From NCBI RefSeq assembly GCF_002797555.1, contig NZ_PGFA01000001.1:248001-312000 (forward strand): 64,000 nucleotides of DNA, in the 5' to 3' direction. The stretch's first letter is position 1; each line of letters begins with the position of its first letter. This DNA comes from Hymenobacter chitinivorans DSM 11115. GTDB lineage: Bacteria > Bacteroidota > Bacteroidia > Cytophagales > Hymenobacteraceae. Below the pieces are notes generated by a model. It searched no databases. It was not told the origin of the DNA and saw only the letters and a list, made by a program, of their open reading frames with translations. Below, one piece after another: positions 25,952-34,550 of this stretch. The position numbers were made by a program, and so were the translations under genes.

Positions 25952-26527
25952 ATCTCCTAGCTCCTGCTCGTAAAGGCGGGTGCTTTCCTCGTCGAAGGTG
26001 ACGAAAACTACCTCTTTGGGCAGGTGGTGACTGGCTAGAAACTCCCGGACTTCGCGCACGGCAATGGCGGTGGCCTCGGGCTTGGGGTAGCCGTAGTCGC
26101 CGGTGCTGATGGCGGAAAAGGCGACGCTGTCGAGGCCGTGGTCGGCGGCTAGCAGCAGGCTCCGGCGGTAGCAGCGGGCCAGCAACTCGGGTTCCTGCTG
26201 CCGGCCGCCGTGCCAAATGGGGCCCACCGTGTGAATGACGTGTTGGGCGGGCAGCTGCCCGGCGTTGGTAATAACGGCTTCGCCGGTGGGCAGCCCGTCG
26301 GGGTAGTGCCGGGCCCGAATCTGGCGGCACTCCTCCACGATGGCCGGGCCACCGGCCTTGTGAATGGCCCCGTCGACACCGCCGCCGCCGAGGATGGTGG
26401 CATTGGCCGCATTGACGACGGCCGAAGTATCAAGCTTGGTAATGTCACCCTGGTAGAGCAGAATGCGGCCAAACGCCCGGGCCTGGGCGCGCCAATCGGC
26501 AGCAGAAGCGGAAGCAGCAGTAGGCAT
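25949..26527 (-). CDS. Macrodomain protein (ADP-ribose / O-acetyl-ADP-ribose hydrolase)
   Basis: A 192-residue single macrodomain. The ADP-ribose pocket is clear: ITKLDTSAVVNAANATILGG then GGVDGAIHKAGG, and the phosphate loop FSAISTGDYGYPK. The family removes ADP-ribose from proteins or hydrolyses O-acetyl-ADP-ribose. Length and residues fit the YmdB/MacroD group. The N-terminal 15 residues (MPTAASASAADW) are low complexity. The TAA stop (25951-25949) is supplied by the end of palindromic element A. It is divergent from a 2TM-domain gene. Confidence 0.93.
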   Translation of the reverse strand: MPTAASASAADWRAQARAFGRILLYQGDITKLDTSAVVNAANATILGGGGVDGAIHKAGGPAIVEECRQIRARHYPDGLPTGEAVITNAGQLPAQHVIHTVGPIWHGGRQQEPELLARCYRRSLLLAADHGLDSVAFSAISTGDYGYPKPEATAIAVREVREFLASHHLPKEVVFVTFDEESTRLYEQELGD

Positions 26528-26716
26528 AGCGGAAAAGCAGGTTCGGTGGAAAAGCTGGTCCGGCGTTCTAAAAACACCCTAGCAGCCTGTACGCTTCATC
26601 CGGGAATTTTGCTGCTTCGGACCCGCGGCGGCCACAACTCGGTATATTAGGAGTTGCCTATGCAGTTGCGAATGAATAGGTTCGTCCCATCATCATTCAC
26701 TTTTCTCCTCACTGCT

Positions 26717-27022
26717 ATGGAAGCTGCCGACCGGGACCCCCAATTGTGGCGCATTGCTAAAGCCCGCGCCAAATTCAAAGCCCACCTCTTTACCTATCTG
26801 GTGGTAAACGCCCTGCTCTGGGGCATCTGGCTGCTCACCGACTTCAGCAGCGGCTGGCAGCACACCGGCCGGCATTTCAACTACATTCCCTGGCCACTCT
26901 GGTCCACCGTGTTCTGGGGCTTCGGCGTGCTGATGCAGGGCATTCGGGTGTACAGCGGCTTCGGCGGGCAGCAGTCGGAGCGGGAGTACGAGCGGCTGGT
27001 GCGCGAGCGGGAAGGTCGCTAA
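26717..27022 (+). CDS. 2TM domain protein
   Basis: A 101-residue protein starting at ATG 26717 (an in-frame ATG at 26654 would add an unlikely leader). It shows the 2TM-domain pattern: a basic amphipathic opening (LWRIAKARAKFKAHLFTYLV), a first membrane helix (YLVVNALLWGIWLLTDF), a short loop with HFNYIPWPLWSTVFWGFGVL as the second helix, and a charged tail (EREYERLVREREGR). In Bacteroidota this domain often stands alone or is linked to histidine kinases. Function is unknown. It ends 19 bases before the convergent hydrolase gene. Confidence 0.85.
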   Translation: MEAADRDPQLWRIAKARAKFKAHLFTYLVVNALLWGIWLLTDFSSGWQHTGRHFNYIPWPLWSTVFWGFGVLMQGIRVYSGFGGQQSEREYERLVREREGR

Positions 27023-27041
27023 GCGGCTTCCCCTAACGCCG

Positions 27042-28178
27042 TTACTGGCCCACCCGCTGCCACCACGGCAGCTGGGGTAGCGGGCCGGCCCCGGGCGTTA
27101 CGGGCTGGCCCAGCTCGGGCGTGGTGATGGGCAACTGCAGGCGGGCCGCTTCGGCCGTGGCCCGCTGAATAGGGTCGTTCCAGGCGTGGAAGGCTTCGCT
27201 GAACGCGCCCCAGTGCACGGGCAGCATCACCCGGGCCCGCACGTCGAGGCCGGCCTGCACGCTCTGCTCGGGCGTCATATGAATCTGGCTCCACTGCGCA
27301 TCGTACTGCCCGCACTCGAGCAAGGCCAGGTCGAAGGGGCCATGCTGCCGGCCGATGGCCTGGAAGTGCGGGCCGTAGCCTCCGTCGCCACTGTAAAACA
27401 CGCGTTTCGTGGCCGACTTCAGCACCCAGGAAGTCCAGGAAGTGGAGTTGCGGTTGGTGAGGCCCCGGCCCGAAAAGTGCCGCGCCGGTGTACTGACAAT
27501 GGTCAGGCCCGGCAGCTGCACTGAGTCGTTCCAGTCCAGCTCCCGGATTTTGTCGGGTGCCACGCCCCAGGCCCGCAGGTGGGCCCCCACGCCCAGGGGC
27601 ACGTAGAAGCGCCGGGTTTTGTCCTTGAGCCGCCGGATGCTCTGGTAGTCGAGGTGGTCGTAGTGGTCGTGGGAAATGAGCACGGCCTCGATGGCCGGCA
27701 GCTGCTCGGCGGTAATAGCCAGACTGGCGTTGTAACGCTTGGGCGTGACCCAGCTCACGGGCCCCATTTTCACGCTCAGCATGGGGTCCAGCAAGATATT
27801 GTAGCCCGCAATTTCCACCAGGCTGGCCGAGTGCCCAAACCAGGTGGCGCGCAGCAGCTCGGGCGTTTTGCGGGTGATGCTGAGCGAGTCGAGCGGCCGG
27901 GTGGGCAGGGGCGCGGGCGGCAGGCTGTTGGGCACCTTGCCGAAAAGAAACTTCCAGAGCATGCCCGCCATGCTGCCGCCGGTGCTGACGCTGGTCGGAA
28001 TCAGGTTGCGGAACTCGCCGTCCTGGTAGCGGCCGGTTTTGGCGTAGGCGGCCCGCTCGGCCTTGGTGGGCTTGCCGCCCATTTCGGGGCTCAGATTGGC
28101 AAAAGCTACGCCGGCCACCAGCAAAATAGCCAGCAAGCTGGCGACGAGGCGGCCGAGGACGCGCGAAAATCTGGACAT
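27042..28178 (-). CDS. MBL-fold metallohydrolase (NAPE-PLD / UlaG-like)
   Basis: A 378-residue protein with an N-terminal membrane anchor or signal (LVASLLAILLVAGVAFA) and a metallo-beta-lactamase fold. Metal ligands are in AVLISHDHYDHLDYQSIRRL, TPARHFSGRGLTNR, YSGDGGYGPHFQAIG and PVHWGAFSEAFHAW. The arrangement resembles N-acyl-phosphatidylethanolamine phospholipase D-like and UlaG-like enzymes. The start TFGHSASLVEI-like segment (ATWFGHSASLVEIAGYNILL) is typical. A phospholipid or lactone substrate at the membrane is plausible but unproven. Confidence 0.9.
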   Translation of the reverse strand: MSRFSRVLGRLVASLLAILLVAGVAFANLSPEMGGKPTKAERAAYAKTGRYQDGEFRNLIPTSVSTGGSMAGMLWKFLFGKVPNSLPPAPLPTRPLDSLSITRKTPELLRATWFGHSASLVEIAGYNILLDPMLSVKMGPVSWVTPKRYNASLAITAEQLPAIEAVLISHDHYDHLDYQSIRRLKDKTRRFYVPLGVGAHLRAWGVAPDKIRELDWNDSVQLPGLTIVSTPARHFSGRGLTNRNSTSWTSWVLKSATKRVFYSGDGGYGPHFQAIGRQHGPFDLALLECGQYDAQWSQIHMTPEQSVQAGLDVRARVMLPVHWGAFSEAFHAWNDPIQRATAEAARLQLPITTPELGQPVTPGAGPLPQLPWWQRVGQ

Positions 28179-28313
28179 CAGGGAAGAATTGAAAACCGGG
28201 AAGAGCGTGGTTACTGCCGGTGCTGACGAAATGATACGGCAAATACTGTAATCCGGCAGGGAAGGGGCCGCCGGGGCTGCAACCTTCGGGAGCTGGTCGG
28301 TGTTTTACCCCAT

Positions 28314-29435
28314 ATGATTCGCCGCCTTCTTCCCCTCGCCCTGCTCGCGCCCCTGGCCCTGGGCTTTACCGCCGAAAGCCCCACCGCCGCGGCCGACGCC
28401 AACCTGAGCAAGATCAAACTGCCCGCGGGCTTTACCATCAGCTACTTTGCCCAGGGCGTGAAAAGCGCCCGGGAGCTGGCTGTGGGCCCCGACGGCACCG
28501 TGTACGTGGGCACCAAGGACGACAAAGTCTACGCCCTGCCCGACCGTAACAAGGACGGCCGCGCCGATGAAGTCGTGACCGTGGCCACCGGCCTGAACGC
28601 GCCCAACGGCGTGGCCGTGCGCAACGGCGCGCTCTACGTGGGCGAAATCAACCGGGTGGTGCGCTACGACAACATTGCCAAGACGCTCAAGCAGAAGCCC
28701 AAGCCCGTGGTAGTCTACAACCAGCTGCCCAACAAGGACTGGCACGGCTACAAGTACATTGCCTTTGGGCCCGACGGCAAGCTCTACGTGCCGGTGGGCG
28801 CGCCCTGCAACTCCTGCGAGCAGGAAGAAGCCATTTACGGCACCATCAACCGCATGAACCCCGACGGCACCGGCTTCGAAACCATAGCCAAGGGCGTGCG
28901 CAACACCGTGGGCTTCGACTGGAGCCCCGTGGATAAAGCCCTGTGGTTTACCGATAACGGCCGCGACCAGCTCGGCGACAACCTGCCCGCCGATGAGCTC
29001 AACCGCGCGGCCGCGCCCGGTCTGCACTTCGGCTTCCCCTACTTCTTCGCCGGCGACGTGCCCGACCCCGAGTTCAGCCAGGGCCGCTCGGCCGCTACCT
29101 ACACCAAGCCCGCCCGCAAGCTCGGGCCCCACGTGGCCGCCCTGGGCATGAAATTCTACACCGGCAAGCAATTCCCGGCCCAGTACCGCAACCAGATTTT
29201 CATCCCCGAGCACGGCTCCTGGAACCGCAGCACCAAAATCGGCTACCGCATCAGCCTCGTCAAGCTCGACGCCACCGGCAAGCAGGCCACCAGCTACGAA
29301 ACCTTCGCCGAAGGCTGGCTACAGGGCAAAACCAGCTGGGGCCGCCCCGTGTGCCTGCTCCAGCTGCCCGACGGCTCCCTGCTGCTCTCCGACGACCAGA
29401 ACGACGCCGTCTACCGCATCAGCTACAAAGGCTAG
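28314..29435 (+). CDS. PQQ-type sorbosone/glucose dehydrogenase family protein
   Basis: A 373-residue secreted six-bladed propeller with a signal peptide (LLPLALLAPLALGFTAES). Blade features include VGPDGTVYVGTKDDKVYALP, LNAPNGVAVRNGALYVGEIN and SWNRSTKIGYRISLVKLDAT, as in the GSDH/sorbosone dehydrogenase family. It lacks a cytochrome c domain. PQQ binding and sugar or aldehyde oxidation in the periplasm are known for characterised relatives, but the substrate here is unknown. The stop TAG is separated by three bases from palindromic element B. Confidence 0.9.
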   Translation: MIRRLLPLALLAPLALGFTAESPTAAADANLSKIKLPAGFTISYFAQGVKSARELAVGPDGTVYVGTKDDKVYALPDRNKDGRADEVVTVATGLNAPNGVAVRNGALYVGEINRVVRYDNIAKTLKQKPKPVVVYNQLPNKDWHGYKYIAFGPDGKLYVPVGAPCNSCEQEEAIYGTINRMNPDGTGFETIAKGVRNTVGFDWSPVDKALWFTDNGRDQLGDNLPADELNRAAAPGLHFGFPYFFAGDVPDPEFSQGRSAATYTKPARKLGPHVAALGMKFYTGKQFPAQYRNQIFIPEHGSWNRSTKIGYRISLVKLDATGKQATSYETFAEGWLQGKTSWGRPVCLLQLPDGSLLLSDDQNDAVYRISYKG

Positions 29436-29438
29436 TGG

Positions 29439-29770
29439 TTAATGTGTTTTGAATGTGCTGAGGTGCTAATGGGGAAAATGTGGTTGAATGCATTACTCGT
29501 GTCCTTGCGAAGAGGAATGACGAAGCCATCCGTCCTCGGCTAGTGACTAGTGACAAACGTCCTTTTCCCAGAAAGCCCTTTCCTACACGTGGTAGGAAAG
29601 GGCTTTTCACGTTAGAGGGCTCAGTATATTTCAGCGGACGGCTTGACGCCGCCAGATGCGCGGAATGTCCTGCGTCCTCGCAAGGACATTCAACCACATT
29701 CCCCACATTCAAGCACATTTCCCACATTCATCATTAGCCCATTCTCCCCCATTAGCACATCAGCACATTA
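29439..29770. repeat. About 330-bp palindromic element B
   Basis: Nearly the same length as element A. The ends are TTAATGTG (29439) and the complementary CACATTA (to 29770). Both arms consist of AATGTG, GTGCTAATG and GGTTGAATG words. The core repeats element A: CGAAGCCATCCGT exactly, AGGGCTTTTCACGTTAGAG, ATTTCAGCGGACGG and CTCGTGTCCTTGCGA, partly in opposite orientation. It lies between the dehydrogenase stop and the Zn-protease-family start. The arms match each other less well than in A. Confidence 0.8.
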
Positions 29771-29788
29771 CACCTATCTTGCCTGCCG

Positions 29789-30265
29789 ATGAAAAAACAG
29801 CGAGTGCCGAAGCGCGTGGTGGGCCGCCGGGAGTTGGTCGACTTTCCGCAGTTTGATATTCAGGGCGTGGAGGCCAAGGTGGACACGGGCGCCTACACGG
29901 GCGCCATTCACTGCTCCAACATCCGGGTGGAGCAGCTGCCCGACGGCCGCCAGATTCTGCGCGTCCAGCTCCTCGACGACACCCACCCCAACTTCAATGG
30001 CCGACCCATGTACTTTGCCGACTTCAGCCTGCGCGACATCAAAAGCTCCAACGGCGACGTGCAAGAGCGCTACGTTATCCAAACCATTATCCGCCTTTTC
30101 AACGAAGACTACGTCACCGAATTCTCCCTGTCCGACCGCAGCGACATGAAATATCCCGTCCTCATTGGGCGGCTGCTGCTGCGCCGGGGGCGGTTTGTGG
30201 TGGACGTGGCCCGGCGCAATGTTTCGGCTAAATTTCAACACGCCACGAACCAAGCGCGGCCTTAA
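29789..30265 (+). CDS. ATP-dependent zinc protease family / retropepsin-like protein
   Basis: A 158-residue protein of the family annotated as ATP-dependent zinc protease (PF05618), whose fold is that of a retroviral-type aspartic protease. The catalytic-type motif is AKVDTGAYTGAIHC, followed by the flap-like region RPMYFADFSLRDIKSS and the closing YPVLIGRLLLRRGRFVVDV. Members usually lie next to rimK, as here (71 bases before it), and are thought to act with RimK-type ligases on C-terminal tails. The proteolytic activity is inferred. Confidence 0.9.
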   Translation: MKKQRVPKRVVGRRELVDFPQFDIQGVEAKVDTGAYTGAIHCSNIRVEQLPDGRQILRVQLLDDTHPNFNGRPMYFADFSLRDIKSSNGDVQERYVIQTIIRLFNEDYVTEFSLSDRSDMKYPVLIGRLLLRRGRFVVDVARRNVSAKFQHATNQARP

Positions 30266-30278
30266 GCGCTTTGGGTAG

Positions 30279-30286
30279 TTACTTTG
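30279..30286 (+). promoter_or_regulatory. Possible -7 element for rimK
   Basis: TTACTTTG is one base off the TAnnTTTG consensus, or TACTTTG with one spacer base missing. It lies 49 bases before rimK, inside the gap after the protease-family gene, with a TTTGG (30270-30274) nearby. Confidence 0.35.
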
Positions 30287-30335
30287 CAAGCTCGCTTCTG
30301 CTCTTTCCTCTCTATCCTCCAAGACACCCTTTCCG

Positions 30336-31295
30336 ATGAAACTTGCGATTCTGTCGCGTGAGCCGAAGCTGTATTCCACGACTCGTCTGGTAGAAGCTGC
30401 CCGGCAGCGTGGCCACGACGTGGCGGTTATCGACCATATGAAGTGCAACCTGGTGCTCGAAAAAGGGGCGCCCGGCATTGTATACCTCGACAATAAACTC
30501 GAAAAATTCGACGCCATCATTCCCCGCATCGGGGCCTCGGCTACCTTCTACGGCACGGCCGTGGTGCGGCAGTTTGAGATGATGAAGGTTAAGACGGCCG
30601 TCGAAAGCCAGGCCATCATCCGCTCCCGCGACAAGCTGCGCTCCATGCAGATCCTGTCCCGGGCCGGGGTGGGCATGCCCAAAACGGCTTTTACCAACTA
30701 TTCCAACGAAGTATCCGAGCTGATCGGGCTCGTGGGCGGCGCCCCGGTTATCATCAAGCTGCTCGAAGGCACCCAGGGACTGGGCGTGGTACTGGCCGAG
30801 TCCGAAAAAGCGGCCCAGTCCGTTATTGAGGCCTTTCACAACCTCAAGGCCCGCATCATCGTGCAGGAGTATATTGCCGAAAGCAAGGGCGCCGATTTGC
30901 GCGCCTTCGTCGTGAACGGCGAAGTAGTGGGCGCCATGAAGCGGCAGGGCAAGGAGGGCGAATTCCGCTCCAACCTGCACCGCGGCGGCACCGGCACGCT
31001 CGTCAAGCTCACCCGGGCCGAAAAAGCCGCCGCCCTGCTGGCCACCAAAGCCCTGGGCCTGGGCATTGCCGGCGTGGATATGCTGCAAAGCAAACGAGGC
31101 CCACTGGTGCTGGAAGTAAACTCCTCGCCGGGCCTGGAAGGCATTGAAAAAGCCACCGGCCTCAACATTGCCGGCAAAATCATCGAGTACACCGAGGAAC
31201 TGGCCCAGCGCAAGGTGAAAAAGGAAGGCGCCGGCACCAAGAAGAAAGCCCCCGAGCCCATGCCCGACTCGCAGTCGGACACGCCGCAGCGGTAG
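30336..31295 (+). CDS. rimK: RimK-family ATP-grasp ligase
   Basis: A 319-residue ATP-grasp enzyme. N-terminal lead [20 protein letters not shown], central [20 protein letters not shown] nucleotide-binding region, [37 protein letters not shown], and the metal-binding [18 protein letters not shown]. RimK adds glutamate residues to the C-terminus of ribosomal protein S6, or makes poly-glutamate. A basic tail ([16 protein letters not shown]) extends past the usual end. The Zn-protease-family gene upstream and the deacylase at 31980 downstream form a cluster I know to recur around rimK. Confidence 0.95.
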   Translation: MKLAILSREPKLYSTTRLVEAARQRGHDVAVIDHMKCNLVLEKGAPGIVYLDNKLEKFDAIIPRIGASATFYGTAVVRQFEMMKVKTAVESQAIIRSRDKLRSMQILSRAGVGMPKTAFTNYSNEVSELIGLVGGAPVIIKLLEGTQGLGVVLAESEKAAQSVIEAFHNLKARIIVQEYIAESKGADLRAFVVNGEVVGAMKRQGKEGEFRSNLHRGGTGTLVKLTRAEKAAALLATKALGLGIAGVDMLQSKRGPLVLEVNSSPGLEGIEKATGLNIAGKIIEYTEELAQRKVKKEGAGTKKKAPEPMPDSQSDTPQR

Positions 31296-31320
31296 GCCGG
31301 CGGGGCTGGAATCGAAGGTC

Positions 31321-31746
31321 ATGCGTTGGACCATCGTCGAATACGTGCCCCAATACGCCGAGCCGCTGCGGCTGCTGTACCTGCGGGCCCGGCAGCGGGC
31401 CTTTACCTGGCTCGATGCGGCGCAGTTTTCCTTGGAAGACTTCGACGCCGTAACCCGGGGCGAAACCATCCTCGTGGTCCTAAACCAGGCCGAGCCCGTG
31501 GGCTTTATTGCCTGGTGGCCGCCCGACAACTTTATTCATTCGTTGTTTGTCGCGCCTGAGCAGCATGGTCAGGGCATTGGCCAAGCACTGCTGCAGGCTT
31601 GTCTGGCGCGAATGGGCCGCCCGGCGACGCTCAAGTGCTTGCAGCAAAACACCAGGGCCCTGGGTTTTTATCGGGCCCTGGGCTGGACGATTACCGCCGA
31701 GGGCGACAGTTCGGAAGGGCCTTATTTTCTGCTGACGCTCCGGTAG
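31321..31746 (+). CDS. GNAT-family N-acetyltransferase
   Basis: A 141-residue single GNAT domain. ETILVVLNQAEPVGFIAWWP, then IHSLFVAPEQHGQGIGQALL is the acetyl-CoA pyrophosphate loop (Q-x-x-G-x-G/A), and LKCLQQNTRALGFYRALGWT is the usual C-terminal motif. It starts 25 bases after rimK and is probably cotranscribed. The substrate is unknown. It may modify a free amine or a protein N-terminus. Confidence 0.92.
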   Translation: MRWTIVEYVPQYAEPLRLLYLRARQRAFTWLDAAQFSLEDFDAVTRGETILVVLNQAEPVGFIAWWPPDNFIHSLFVAPEQHGQGIGQALLQACLARMGRPATLKCLQQNTRALGFYRALGWTITAEGDSSEGPYFLLTLR

Positions 31747-31979
31747 CGGGCAGCAGTACGGCGGCAGGGGAGGAGCGGGAATGTGGCCGGATCGGGCGGG
31801 GAAACGCGGCCGGCTATACAGCAAACCTGTTGCGGCGGGGGCGGTTGTCTGATATTTTTTGAAACTTGCGGGCTTTCTGAGCGGGCAAGGGGCCGGCTCC
31901 CGGCCTGCGTCCGGCCGTTACGCAGCTTTACCGTTGCCTGCCCGTGCTGGAAGCCCCGTTTGTTGACCCCCCCGAGAAT

Positions 31980-33002
31980 ATGCTCATCAACGGCCTTACC
32001 ATCCGGCCGGGCGAACAGGTCCTGACGCGGCTCGTTATTTCGCGCCTGCCCTCGGGCACCGTCATCGACGTGCCGGTGCACGTGTACCGCTCCGAAAAGC
32101 CCGGCCCCACGGTGCTGCTCATGGCCGGTATGCACGGCGACGAGGTGAATGGCATCGAAACCATCCGCCGCCTGATCCGGCGCGACCTGCTGCACCCGCT
32201 GCGGGGCTCCATCATTGCCATTCCCATCCTGAACATCTACGGGTTTTTGAACTTCAGTCGGGAAGTACCCGATGGCAAAGACGTAAACCGCAGTTTTCCC
32301 GGCCACCCGCGGGGTTCCTTGGCCAGCCGCGTGGCCCACCGCTTCATGCGCGAAATCATGCCCCTGGTCGACTGCGGCATTGATTTTCACACCGGCGGGG
32401 CGGCCCGCAGCAACTTCCCGCAGGTGCGCTGCCAGCTCGGCTCCCCCGACGGCGACGCCCTGGCCCAGGCCTTTGGGGCGCCCTTTACGCTGCACTCGTC
32501 GCTACGGCCGGGCTCGTTGCGGGAAGCCGCCTTCAAGCAGGGCAAGTCCATTATCGTGTACGAGGCCGGGGAGTCGCTGCGGCTCGATGAGGCTGGCATC
32601 GATACGGCCATTGCTGGCACGTTTCGGGTGCTGCACCACCTGGGCATGGTGCCCGAGGCCGCCCCGCCGGCCCAACCCACTATCGTGTGCTTGCGCCACA
32701 CCTGGCTGCGGGCCAAGTTTGCAGGCCTGTTTCGGAGCCACGTGCAAAACGGGCAGTACCTGGAAAAAGGCCAGACTTACGGCAGCGTGGCCGACCCTTA
32801 CGGCGAGCAGGCCGTGCGGCTGGAGTCGCCGGTGGCGGGCTATATTATCGGGCTCAACCACATGCCGGTCGTCAACCAGGGCGACGCGCTGCTGCACGTG
32901 GGGCTGGTTGACGAGGCCGAGGCCGCCCGGCTGGCCCGCAACCCGCCCTTCAACGAGAAGCCCGGCAGCCCCGAGGAATTGGAAGAAATAGAAATCGAAT
33001 AA
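31980..33002 (+). CDS. Succinylglutamate desuccinylase / aspartoacylase family deacylase
   Basis: A 340-residue zinc deacylase of the M14 type. Metal ligands are in LLMAGMHGDEVNGIETIRRL (His, Glu) and GIDFHTGGAARSNFPQV (His). The arginine-type substrate site is in GKDVNRSFPGHPRGS, and the C-terminal beta domain contains RLESPVAGYIIGLNHMP. A GTG at 31944 would lengthen it by 12 residues, but a promoter-like TACCGTTG at 31929-31936 would put the transcript start at about that codon, so ATG 31980 is preferred. Placed after rimK, it may cleave glutamyl or acyl tails. That is inference. Confidence 0.9.
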   Translation: MLINGLTIRPGEQVLTRLVISRLPSGTVIDVPVHVYRSEKPGPTVLLMAGMHGDEVNGIETIRRLIRRDLLHPLRGSIIAIPILNIYGFLNFSREVPDGKDVNRSFPGHPRGSLASRVAHRFMREIMPLVDCGIDFHTGGAARSNFPQVRCQLGSPDGDALAQAFGAPFTLHSSLRPGSLREAAFKQGKSIIVYEAGESLRLDEAGIDTAIAGTFRVLHHLGMVPEAAPPAQPTIVCLRHTWLRAKFAGLFRSHVQNGQYLEKGQTYGSVADPYGEQAVRLESPVAGYIIGLNHMPVVNQGDALLHVGLVDEAEAARLARNPPFNEKPGSPEELEEIEIE

Positions 33003-33039
33003 CCACCGCTGCCGCCAGCAGCACCTTTTCTTTGCTCTT

Positions 33040-33603
33040 ATGAGTTCAGTTTCCAATTTGCCGCGTACGACCCGCCTGCAGCTGCGCCCGTTTCAGGCCG
33101 CCGACCTGCCCGCCTTTGCCGCCTACCGCGCCGACCCCACCGTGGCCCGCTTCCAAAGCTGGGAACCCTACACCGCCGCCCAGGCCGAGGCTTTCGTGGC
33201 CAGTCAGGCCGGGGCAGTCATTCCGGCCCCGCCCGGCACCTGGGTCCAGATTGCCATTGCCCGCGCCGACACCGACGAGCTGCTGGGCGACTGTGCCCTC
33301 TGCCTGCAGGCCGATGACCCCCGGCAGGCCGAAATCGGAATTACGCTGGCCCCGGTCCACCAGGGACAGGGCTACGCCACTGAAGCGCTACGGGCCCTGC
33401 TCGGCTACTGCTTTCGGGAGCTGCACCTGCACCGGGTGATGGCCGTAACCGACTGCCTCAACCAGGGCTCGGTGGCGCTGCTGGCCCGGGCAGGCATGCG
33501 GCAGGAAGCGCATTTTCGGCAGCACGTCTGGTTTAAAGGCGGCTGGGGCGACGAATACGTGTATGCCCTGCTGGGGTCGGAGTGGCAGCAAAACCAGGGA
33601 TAA
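33040..33603 (+). CDS. GNAT acetyltransferase (RimJ/RimL-like)
   Basis: A 187-residue acetyltransferase. It opens RTTRLQLRPFQAADLPAFAA, as in ribosomal-protein acetyltransferases, with ELLGDCALCLQADDPRQAEI, then GITLAPVHQGQGYATEALRA as the acetyl-CoA loop and LHRVMAVTDCLNQGSVALLA with ARAGMRQE near the end. RimJ/RimL acetylate N-termini of ribosomal proteins S5 and L12, while other members modify small molecules. It lies 37 bases after the deacylase gene and may belong to the same transcript. Confidence 0.92.
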   Translation: MSSVSNLPRTTRLQLRPFQAADLPAFAAYRADPTVARFQSWEPYTAAQAEAFVASQAGAVIPAPPGTWVQIAIARADTDELLGDCALCLQADDPRQAEIGITLAPVHQGQGYATEALRALLGYCFRELHLHRVMAVTDCLNQGSVALLARAGMRQEAHFRQHVWFKGGWGDEYVYALLGSEWQQNQG

Positions 33604-33692
33604 AGGCCCTAACAGGCAGGTAGCTTGCCGCTTTTTGTGTTTCTTTGGTCAGCCATTGACGGGCTTTTTCTCTTTTCTCTCTTTTTCCTCGA

Positions 33693-34358
33693 ATGAACAA
33701 TCCCCTGCGCCTGATAATCGACGCCGTGCTGGTAGTGGCCGTAATCGTGCTATTCTACCTGCACTTCTCCTCCAAGCCCGCTGCGGCTCCCGCCGCTGCT
33801 CCGGCCGCCGCGGCCGTTACGACCCCCACCGCCGACCAAGACGATGACGACACCACCGCTACGGCCGCCGCTACCACGGTAGTACCCGTGGCCGATACTG
33901 ATAAAGTAGCCTACGTGGAATCGGGTAAGCTACTGGAAGGCTACAAGGGCATGCAGGACGCCCGCCGCAGCTTCGAGGCCAAGGCCCGCGGTTGGGAGCG
34001 GCAAAACCAAGCCCTGGTAACCGGCTTCCAGAATGCCGTGCAGCAGTACCAGAAGCAGGCCGAGAGCCTCACGCCCGAGCAGCGCGCCGCCACTGAGCAG
34101 AAGCTCCAGGCCCAGCAGCAGCAGGCCGGCCTAGCCCAGGAAAAGCTGCAGCGCCAGGCCCAGGAAGAAGAAGCCAAGATGACCCAGCAGGTGCTGGGCC
34201 GCATCAACAAGCAGATTGAGCAGTACGGCAAAGCCAACGGCTACAAACTGATCCTGATTGCCGCGCCCAGCGGCACCATTGCCTACGGCCGCAAGGACAT
34301 CGACATTACCGCCGCCGTGCTCAAGCACCTGAACCAGGAGTACAGCGGCAAAAAATAG
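33693..34358 (+). CDS. OmpH/Skp-like periplasmic chaperone
   Basis: A 221-residue protein with a signal anchor (LIIDAVLVVAVIVLFYLHF), then a low-complexity linker rich in Ala, Pro, Thr and Asp (residues 28-62), then an OmpH domain: KVAYVESGKLLEGYKGMQDA, a long coiled-coil (about 85-165, Gln/Ala/Glu-rich) and the closing KLILIAAPSGTIAYGRKDID with LKHLNQEY. Skp-like proteins carry unfolded outer-membrane proteins through the periplasm. The membrane-anchored form with a linker is common in Bacteroidota. A terminator follows. Confidence 0.9.
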   Translation: MNNPLRLIIDAVLVVAVIVLFYLHFSSKPAAAPAAAPAAAAVTTPTADQDDDDTTATAAATTVVPVADTDKVAYVESGKLLEGYKGMQDARRSFEAKARGWERQNQALVTGFQNAVQQYQKQAESLTPEQRAATEQKLQAQQQQAGLAQEKLQRQAQEEEAKMTQQVLGRINKQIEQYGKANGYKLILIAAPSGTIAYGRKDIDITAAVLKHLNQEYSGKK

Positions 34359-34380
34359 TAGCTCTTCTATATGAACCTGG

Positions 34381-34418
34381 AAATGCCTGCCGTTTACGAT
34401 AAAACGGCAGGCATTTTT
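34381..34418 (+). terminator. Intrinsic terminator after the OmpH-like gene
   Basis: AAATGCCTGCCGTTT pairs with AAACGGCAGGCATTT around a short loop and is followed by T residues. Confidence 0.88.
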
Positions 34419-34550
34419 ACTTTCTCCCAGCCAACCTTTTGGCCCGACTTTTCATCCTCCGGTAGCGCGCCGGCTTATTGCTGACGCTGCCCCCGCGGGC
34501 CTTTGTTTTCCCTTAGCCACCTCTTTATCGTCCTTCTCTACTCTTTATTT

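Noticed and set aside
31944-31979. GTG start giving 12 extra residues on the deacylase
   Set aside because: A promoter-like TACCGTTG at 31929-31936 would put the transcript start at or after this codon. The ATG at 31980 begins the conserved part. The promoter is only a near match, so some doubt remains.
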